From positions 1 to 28,498 of IMG/VR virus record IMGVR_UViG_3300036828_001641: DNA of 28,498 nt; one strand, written 5' to 3'. The position numbers and the translations under genes were made by a program. The notes beneath the pieces were generated by a model. The model was not told where the DNA came from, did not search any database, and saw only the letters and a list, made by a program, of their open reading frames with translations. Source of the DNA: a virus. This document shows positions 23,908 through 28,498 of this stretch, piece after piece. Each line of letters begins with the position of its first letter. Within the stretch, counting starts at the first letter, position 1.

Positions 23908-24951
23908 TCAGAACTCTGAGTCCCAGTCGATATAAAGTCTATGCAGGCGTTCTTGAAGACTGTTCGACTTGCGCGATCGCTTCGAAGAACGGGTAGGCTT
24001 GCTGGGGGACAACAGCGTTTCCCAATGCTTTAAGTTGGTGTGATCGACCTCGTATCCCATCAGTTCGCAGACAAATCGGGGGTTCAGTGAGCCGGAAAAT
24101 GTGTCTTTGAGATTCGAGCAACCCCCGATCTTCCGTGCTCTCTCTAGCGCCTCCTGGCTGCGAGGCTGCATGTGATCCATGCAATTCGGCGGCGGCAACA
24201 GACTCGCCTTCACTTCGTATTGAAGGTCGCCGTGTCCCTTCCCCTGGCTGTCGTAACCCTCCTTGCGCGGCGTCGGCCAGAGTTTCGCCATTGTCGTCAG
24301 AGTTGCTCCCCGTCCCTGCCCGGTCCACGATCCCATTCCCCGCTCGGCTGCTTTCTTCACCTTCTCTCTGTTCTCCGGTCCCTGATCGTTTTCGTTCGCT
24401 CTCGCCGTCGGCCAGAGCTTCGCCGCCGTTTGCAGGTTGATCCCTCCTTCCCTGCCCTGCGTGCCCGCTCCCGTTGAGCAGTTCGCATGCGCGGTCGGCC
24501 AGAGCTTCGGATTCATCACCTGATCGGCCAAACGCACTTGCTGGTCCGGTCTCGCCGTTCCATTCAAGAGGCATTTGCTGGGCGTCGCTACGTTCCCCTT
24601 CGATCCTGCATCCGGCGTGCGCCACAATGAAGACTCGCTGCCTCCTGTGCTTTGCCCCAACGGCGTTAGCTGGAACCTCAAAGACTGCGAATTGATAGCC
24701 GAGAGCTTCCAGATCCACACAAATTCCTCCGAATTCGTCCATAGAGGTGAGTCCAGGCACGTTTTCACCAATAACCCAAGCGGGCCTGACAAGTTCGATA
24801 ACATTGCGCATTGCCGGCCAGAGGTTTCGGTCATCTTTCTGGCCTCGCCGCTTCCCGGCTGTGCTGAAGGGTTGACAGGGGAATCCTCCACTGAGAACGG
24901 TAATCCCTCCTGCAAGAGGTCTGAAAGATTCTGTGTTTCTGACATCTCCAT
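23908..24951 (-). CDS. Alternate-frame ORF within the methyltransferase gene (dual-coding candidate)
   Basis: 347 codons from ATG 24951 to a stop at 23908, in a different frame from the methyltransferase and almost fully inside it. The product has KLWPTAHAN, KLWPTARAN and KLWPTPRKE repeats, a related SLWRTPDAG element, SGSLNPRFVCELMGYEV near the C-terminus, and a basic end. LNPRFVEWLMG- and WPTP-type elements are found in proteins encoded with or fused to phage cytosine methyltransferases, so the frame looks like real protein rather than chance. Whether it is expressed separately, with its own start, or was fused to an ancestral methyltransferase is unclear. There is no convincing ribosome binding site at 24951. 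Confidence 0.5.
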   Translation of the reverse strand: MEMSETQNLSDLLQEGLPFSVEDSPVNPSAQPGSGEARKMTETSGRQCAMLSNLSGPLGLLVKTCLDSPLWTNSEEFVWIWKLSAINSQSLRFQLTPLGQSTGGSESSLWRTPDAGSKGNVATPSKCLLNGTARPDQQVRLADQVMNPKLWPTAHANCSTGAGTQGREGGINLQTAAKLWPTARANENDQGPENREKVKKAAERGMGSWTGQGRGATLTTMAKLWPTPRKEGYDSQGKGHGDLQYEVKASLLPPPNCMDHMQPRSQEALERARKIGGCSNLKDTFSGSLNPRFVCELMGYEVDHTNLKHWETLLSPSKPTRSSKRSRKSNSLQERLHRLYIDWDSEF

Positions 24952-25093
24952 AGTTTTGTATTTCAGGCCATTTTTCGGCTAACAATTGGCAGCAGTAAGG
25001 ATCGACTTCGCTGAATCCTATCGTCTGGAATCCGGCCCATTCGGCTGCCAGATGAAAACCTCCGATGCCCGTGCATAGGTCGAGGTGTGTCAT
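23939..25093 (-). CDS. C5-cytosine DNA methyltransferase
   Basis: 384 residues from ATG 25093, overlapping the 27-codon ORF as ATGA; the longer frame to 25228 runs back into terL. It transfers a methyl group from S-adenosylmethionine to C5 of cytosine in a specific DNA site. Motif I is DLCTGIGGFHLAAEWAGF (5-22), motif IV GGFPCQPFS with catalytic Cys73, motif VI GENVPGL, motif VIII KHRRQRVFIVA, and motif X QLKALGNAVVPQQAYPFF. The region between VIII and X, where the target-recognition domain sits, is Gly/Glu/Arg-rich and carries EALAD repeats that correspond in DNA to the alternate ORF. No restriction enzyme lies beside it, suggesting an orphan protective or regulatory enzyme. Confidence 0.93.
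   Translation of the reverse strand: MTHLDLCTGIGGFHLAAEWAGFQTIGFSEVDPYCCQLLAEKWPEIQNYGDVRNTESFRPLAGGITVLSGGFPCQPFSTAGKRRGQKDDRNLWPAMRNVIELVRPAWVIGENVPGLTSMDEFGGICVDLEALGYQFAVFEVPANAVGAKHRRQRVFIVAHAGCRIEGERSDAQQMPLEWNGETGPASAFGRSGDESEALADRACELLNGSGHAGQGRRDQPANGGEALADGESERKRSGTGEQREGEESSRAGNGIVDRAGTGSNSDDNGETLADAAQGGLRQPGEGTRRPSIRSEGESVAAAELHGSHAASQPGGARESTEDRGLLESQRHIFRLTEPPICLRTDGIRGRSHQLKALGNAVVPQQAYPFFEAIAQVEQSSRTPA
24272..24504 (-). repeat. Three dispersed copies of an 11-bp repeat in the methyltransferase gene
   Basis: GTCGGCCAGAG occurs on the plus strand at 24272-24282, 24407-24417 and 24494-24504, each followed by (C/T)TTCG. In the methyltransferase frame it encodes E(A/T)LAD, and in the alternate frame KLWPT. 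Conservation of both peptides at spaced sites shows the repeat is coupled to coding, not an independent element. Confidence 0.8.
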
Positions 25094-25173
25094 TCGAGTG
25101 TGGCGAATTGAAGAGCTTCTTCCTGGGTTCGAAAGTTCTTCCTGACAAGATGGCCGTTGATAACGCGTTTCAT
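25090..25173 (-). CDS. 27-residue ORF linking terL and the methyltransferase gene
   Basis: ATG 25173 overlaps the terL stop as ATGA. Its stop at 25090 overlaps the methyltransferase ATG the same way. The product is MKRVINGHLVRKNFRTQEEA followed by LQFATLE, amphipathic with a plausible helix. Double ATGA coupling is a typical sign of a translated small gene, perhaps simply coupling translation of its neighbour. No homology is claimed. Confidence 0.55.
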   Translation of the reverse strand: MKRVINGHLVRKNFRTQEEALQFATLE

Positions 25174-26981
25174 ATGTCTTCTGACCAATCGATATAGGCG
25201 GTCTTTTCCCGGTGACCGATGTACTCACCGGGCCTAAAGCGTTGCCGGTTCGAGCCGAGCATACTCGCCTTCTCAGGCCCGTTTATGGCGCAACCATGGA
25301 TCATCATAACAAAGGCGTCAGCTATATCGGGGCTCCATCCCAACCTCTTCTTAAACTCTTTTTTAGGCTCCAGGCGTATTCGCGGCTTTGCACTCGGGCC
25401 TTTGGTGGACGGCTGATACCTGCGGCCACTCAACTCCTTGAACAGTTGTGAGCTTAACATGTTAGGATGAAACGCCACATGACCGAACTCGAGGAATTTG
25501 CGGGCCCGGGCGTACATCTCCGTACTGATCCCGTCGTAGATTTCGTTCGCGTAATCGTGATCGTCAGCCAACAGTTTGCGGAACCCCGCATCAGAGCCCC
25601 ACATCACCCCGCGCACCGATCCTGACCATTGCTCACACAGAGCATCGTGCGTCCCAGTACCGACACCCGTACGATCACAGGTTACCCAATCAGCATGAAC
25701 CTTTAGTCCGATCATGCGCTCTTGCAGGCTGGTAGCTAATGCGATGGTTTTCTCCTTGGGCACCTCATAGTACTGATCAGCCTGGACACAGTAGCGCGGC
25801 TTTTGCCATAATAGCGGCTTGCCGTTCGAGGGTTGGAACCCGATAGCCTTACCATACCTGCCGCAGAACAATATGATCCGGTCACCGCCCTCGAACGCCA
25901 GATCTATCCCGGCGCAACCTACCGTTCTGCCGTCAAAGATGAAGAGACCGATCACGGTCTCCAATAACGAGTAAGGAATCAGCGTGTTCGCTAAAGCGTC
26001 CAGAGGATACATACCCCTGCCAAAAGTGAGGTATTTTGGAGACTGACCCCCCAATTCCAACGCGAACTTTTGATAACCTTCCCACGTGAGGAAACCGGGG
26101 AAGATCAACTCACGTTTCTGGACATTCTCGCAATCGAACCCGTCCAGGCGCAGAACCTGCCAGCGTTCCGAGCTGACCCATTCCTTGTCGGTATCCATAT
26201 TCAGTGTCGTCCAGCCGTTAGCGGGCTCGGCCAACTGCGCTAACTTCGAGCTTACGTCGCGCGGGTTGGTGCAACACGCCACTTTAACGGCTTCCGGGCC
26301 CCAAGCGCTGGCTAGTAGGTTTGCAACACCTTCCCAGACGCCCGAAGGGATCTCCTCGGCTTCATCGAGCAGCGCGCGGACGCGCGACATTGCACCAAAG
26401 ACCGGATGCGGATGATGGCGAGGAACCGGGTGGAACCCTTGTAAAACCCCGCGGCCATCTTCGCCTTGCGGAATCGCCACCAATGTAATCGCCGAGTGCC
26501 GGTCTTTCGGGTTGAGGCCAACAAACCCGTCCATCGATAGCCCGGGTAACGGTACAATCGAGGCTTTGTAGAGTCGCTGCAGAGTGGAAAACGATTGGCT
26601 CTTCGCATGGCCGCCCGTCGTCGAGATGACCTTGATTTCCGTATATTCACAATCGCGGATCCAATCAAGCAAGCAATAACAGATCAAGGTGTATGTCTTG
26701 CCCAGGGCAGCCCCACCAAGGACAATCAGGTTCTGACTTGCTCGCACCGTCTTTAAGAGTTGCGTGACTGCTGACGGACCAGAATTGAATAAGGCCGGTC
26801 CCCATAACAGCGTGCCAGCAAGGGCGTATCTCTCAGTTTCCAGCAGGCGTTTTACCAGCGCCCAGATCCAACTGCGCGCCTGATCCGGCTCCTGGACACT
26901 GTTGTCGATCTTCCAGACTGCCGGGACGATCTCCTCATCGGTCCCAGCTCCGCACTCACGCCTGAATTGCAGCAGGTCCAT
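25170..26981 (-). CDS. terL: Terminase large subunit (DNA packaging ATPase/nuclease)
   Basis: 603 residues from ATG 26981 (MDLLQFRRECGAGTDEE), overlapping the upstream stop; the extension to 27056 lies inside that gene. TerL powers DNA translocation into the prohead through the portal and cuts the concatemer. The ATPase Walker A is GGAALGKT (89-96) and Walker B LLDEAEE (204-210), with a CTNP coupling element near 237-240. The nuclease domain shows GIDLAFEGGD with Asp360, VTCDRTGVGTG with Asp436, and SPDIADAFVMM near 550-560, the expected RNase H-like acidic residues. Length is normal for the family. A small terminase subunit was not identified with confidence among the two small genes upstream. 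Confidence 0.95.
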   Translation of the reverse strand: MDLLQFRRECGAGTDEEIVPAVWKIDNSVQEPDQARSWIWALVKRLLETERYALAGTLLWGPALFNSGPSAVTQLLKTVRASQNLIVLGGAALGKTYTLICYCLLDWIRDCEYTEIKVISTTGGHAKSQSFSTLQRLYKASIVPLPGLSMDGFVGLNPKDRHSAITLVAIPQGEDGRGVLQGFHPVPRHHPHPVFGAMSRVRALLDEAEEIPSGVWEGVANLLASAWGPEAVKVACCTNPRDVSSKLAQLAEPANGWTTLNMDTDKEWVSSERWQVLRLDGFDCENVQKRELIFPGFLTWEGYQKFALELGGQSPKYLTFGRGMYPLDALANTLIPYSLLETVIGLFIFDGRTVGCAGIDLAFEGGDRIILFCGRYGKAIGFQPSNGKPLLWQKPRYCVQADQYYEVPKEKTIALATSLQERMIGLKVHADWVTCDRTGVGTGTHDALCEQWSGSVRGVMWGSDAGFRKLLADDHDYANEIYDGISTEMYARARKFLEFGHVAFHPNMLSSQLFKELSGRRYQPSTKGPSAKPRIRLEPKKEFKKRLGWSPDIADAFVMMIHGCAINGPEKASMLGSNRQRFRPGEYIGHREKTAYIDWSEDI

Positions 26982-27201
26982 CTGAGTCCGGCAACGGCTG
27001 GTTGCCGATAAGATCGATAAGTTTATCGAAGGCAGCGATCGTTTCAATGACCTCAAGGGAGATACCGTATCCCCTCAGTTGCTCGTATTGTTCCTGAGTG
27101 ATGTAATAGACCTTCATGCAATCATACACGCGCCCCACTATTCCAACCCGCTGCAATCGCTCAATCGTACCACTGGCTGCTCCATTCATCTCGGATAGCA
27201 C
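26956..27201 (-). CDS. Small winged-HTH-like protein upstream of terL
   Basis: 81 residues from GTG 27201 (or 77 from ATG 27189), overlapping both neighbours. The segment SGTIERLQRVGIVGRVYDCM then KVYYITQEQYEQLRGYGI looks like a helix-turn-helix followed by a short beta hairpin, as in excisionase/MerR-like DNA-binding proteins. A final helix (FDKLIDLIGN) and a Pro-rich tail follow. Given its place before terL it could be a small terminase or packaging recognition protein. It is short for that role and lacks a clear oligomerisation domain. Confidence 0.7.
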   Translation of the reverse strand: MLSEMNGAASGTIERLQRVGIVGRVYDCMKVYYITQEQYEQLRGYGISLEVIETIAAFDKLIDLIGNQPLPDSDGPAAIQA

Positions 27202-27358
27202 GTGTGTTTTCTTCTTTCTCTAATGCGTTCTGCGTGCACTCGTACCGTACGGTACAATCGCCGCCTTGTTCCAACTGTGTCTGCCCCTTCAAATAGGCTA
27301 GCAGTTGTTCCCGATCTTCGAACCATATAGGGCCATTAGGCCCGAGCATTCCAATCAT
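27161..27358 (-). CDS. Small hypothetical protein upstream of terL
   Basis: 65 residues from ATG 27358, with GGAAA six bases upstream, inside the second copy of a 10-bp tandem repeat. It reads MIGMLGPNGPIWFEDREQLL, then acidic and Gln/Glu-rich helices (ENTRAIRDEWSSQWYD). It overlaps the next gene by 41 nt. No family is recognised. It starts the packaging operon after the relaxase. Confidence 0.7.
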   Translation of the reverse strand: MIGMLGPNGPIWFEDREQLLAYLKGQTQLEQGGDCTVRYECTQNALEKEENTRAIRDEWSSQWYD

Positions 27359-27360
27359 AT

Positions 27361-27380
27361 TCTATTTCCATCTATTTCCA
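27361..27380 (-). repeat. Perfect 10-bp direct repeat containing the ribosome binding site
   Basis: TCTATTTCCA occurs twice in tandem on the plus strand (TGGAAATAGA on the coding strand). The copy next to the 65-aa gene supplies its GGAAA ribosome binding site. It may be a recent slippage duplication or a regulatory binding site. Confidence 0.75.
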
Positions 27381-27388
27381 CTTTTTAC

Positions 27389-28498
27389 TTATTCTTCCCA
27401 CTCATCGTACGCCATTTCGCGGCTGCGCTGCCGTATCTGTACAGCTTGCACCGCCTCACGTTGTTCTTCTTTGGCTAATCGCGTAGCAAGTTCCTGCACG
27501 CGCACCGAAACCCGATATCCCTGCGCCAGCATGTGATCCACGGCCTGACGCACCGGGTGCAGAGTTTTAGCCCGCTGCCAGGTCTTGAAGTACTCGAGAT
27601 TCGCGACTTTTACCTTTTGACTAAGAGTGTTCCAGCGTTCTTCTCCGAATCTGACGCGCCATTCCCGCAGTTGTTCCGCGTGAGTCATTTGGATGCTCTC
27701 CTTACGTTGCCGCGTTTGCGTCCCTAAGGCTGCTTTGGCGTGACCGGTCAGCCCCTTGGATCTGGCAGCCAGTTCCACTTCTTCAGTACGGCGGCTGAAC
27801 CTCTCAATGTCATAGTCAGTGATTGCCTTTATTTCCCATTGGCGCCAGCCTCGGTCGGTCGGACGCAACTCGTAGCCCTGTTCCAGGAGTTTATCCTTTA
27901 GTCTCTGGTGAAACCGCTGCTCATGATAGGCACCGTCGCGTTTAATCTGTCCGAACTCGACAGCTTTCCATTGACCCTCCACCCGATCAAAAGTTGCGTT
28001 AATACCGATCACATGCGTGTGCAGGTGAGGGTCGGCAACCCCGTCTATCGGCCGGCTTGTCTTGTGCATAAACGAAGCATAAACTAGCTCGCCTGTTACC
28101 CGGTTCTGACGCTGTTCTCCCCCCTTTCGCATCCGGACCTGCACATCCGATTCAATCTCCGCTAAGGTTTCCCTGACCGCCTCGCGATAGAACCGGCCCA
28201 CGCCGGGATCACCGGCAGCATGCAGGATACTGACTGACTTCGGTGCGCTAAAGACAAGTTCGTACCCGCTCCGCCGGTTAGCTCGAGTCCTGGCCGTCAA
28301 TTTCTCGCCGTCCGGACGATGGTTCCGGATAAGCGCAATGAAATCCTTACGCTCAACTGTACTGGATAACTCTAAACGTTCAGCACCTTTCCCGCCCCAC
28401 TTCCCGATTTCGGCAGTGTAATAATCGCTCTGAGCCAAAGCAGAATCGAAATACTTTACAGCACCGCAGGAGGATCGGATTGGACGGATTTCAAGCAT
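27389..28498 (-). CDS. MobF/TrwC-type HUH relaxase domain protein
   Basis: 369 residues; ATG at 28498 is the last base of the window, and the protein starts MLEIRPIRSSCGAVKYFDSA, which matches a normal relaxase N-terminus, so it is probably complete. Relaxases nick one DNA strand at oriT or an origin and stay covalently bound through tyrosine. The evidence is a tandem catalytic tyrosine (SDYYTAE, Tyr26-Tyr27), FSAPKSVSILHAAGDP near 83-98, FMHKTSRPIDGVADPHLHTHV with the metal-binding triad His158, His160 and His162, and a basic C-terminal part. The helicase domain of full-length TrwC/TraI (about 1000 residues) is absent. It lies just before the packaging genes and is oriented with them. It may initiate rolling-circle replication or mobilisation of a phage-plasmid. 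Confidence 0.9.
   Translation of the reverse strand: MLEIRPIRSSCGAVKYFDSALAQSDYYTAEIGKWGGKGAERLELSSTVERKDFIALIRNHRPDGEKLTARTRANRRSGYELVFSAPKSVSILHAAGDPGVGRFYREAVRETLAEIESDVQVRMRKGGEQRQNRVTGELVYASFMHKTSRPIDGVADPHLHTHVIGINATFDRVEGQWKAVEFGQIKRDGAYHEQRFHQRLKDKLLEQGYELRPTDRGWRQWEIKAITDYDIERFSRRTEEVELAARSKGLTGHAKAALGTQTRQRKESIQMTHAEQLREWRVRFGEERWNTLSQKVKVANLEYFKTWQRAKTLHPVRQAVDHMLAQGYRVSVRVQELATRLAKEEQREAVQAVQIRQRSREMAYDEWEE

Overview
The window reads as a contiguous piece (structural, packaging and accessory modules) of a tailed double-stranded DNA phage or phage-derived element. Large terminase, portal, scaffold-like protein, major capsid protein and a run of tail/virion proteins lie in typical phage order. 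All but one gene are on the minus strand, packed with ATGA/GTGA overlaps or gaps of a few bases. There is no recognisable integrase, tail sheath or lysis enzyme. The host cannot be identified from sequence alone; the gene mix (YcaO-TfuA, MobF-type relaxase, low-complexity Gly/Gln-rich virion proteins) suggests an uncultivated environmental phage. I saw no tRNA, rRNA, CRISPR array or IS element.

Layout, following transcription from right to left. At the right edge (28498-27389) is a MobF/TrwC-type HUH relaxase domain without a helicase. Two small genes (27358-26956) lead into terL (26981-25170). A 27-codon ORF bridges terL to a C5-cytosine methyltransferase (25093-23939), which carries a 347-codon ORF in another frame. 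Then come a small basic protein, a Cys-rich putative zinc-binding protein, the portal (22921-20435), a 94-aa protein and a scaffold-like gene split by one in-frame TAA (20153-18849).

Between scaffold and capsid lies a cassette of three glycosyltransferase-like genes (18425-15509) bordered by two HNH_3-type endonucleases, one on each strand. The capsid gene (14617-13133) is interrupted by a 243-nt group I intron (14354-14112), whose P1, P3, P4, P6, P7, P8 and P10 pairings can be drawn. Splicing restores one 413-residue protein.

Downstream are small genes including a two-helix membrane protein, four tail/virion proteins, a fibre-like protein and a heptad-repeat virion protein. Next comes an overlapping YcaO-TfuA gene pair (5000-2386), then a Pro/Gln-rich protein with a tape-measure-like motif and a partial gene at the left edge.

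The most novel system is the YcaO-TfuA pair. These families catalyse ATP-dependent peptide-backbone modification (thioamide or azoline formation), yet here they sit inside a phage virion-protein operon with no precursor-peptide gene between them and their neighbours. A virion protein or a host protein is therefore a plausible substrate. Secondary points are the ORF-less capsid intron with a nearby free-standing HNH gene, the HNH-bordered glycosylation cassette, the relaxase next to the packaging genes, and the dual-frame methyltransferase region.
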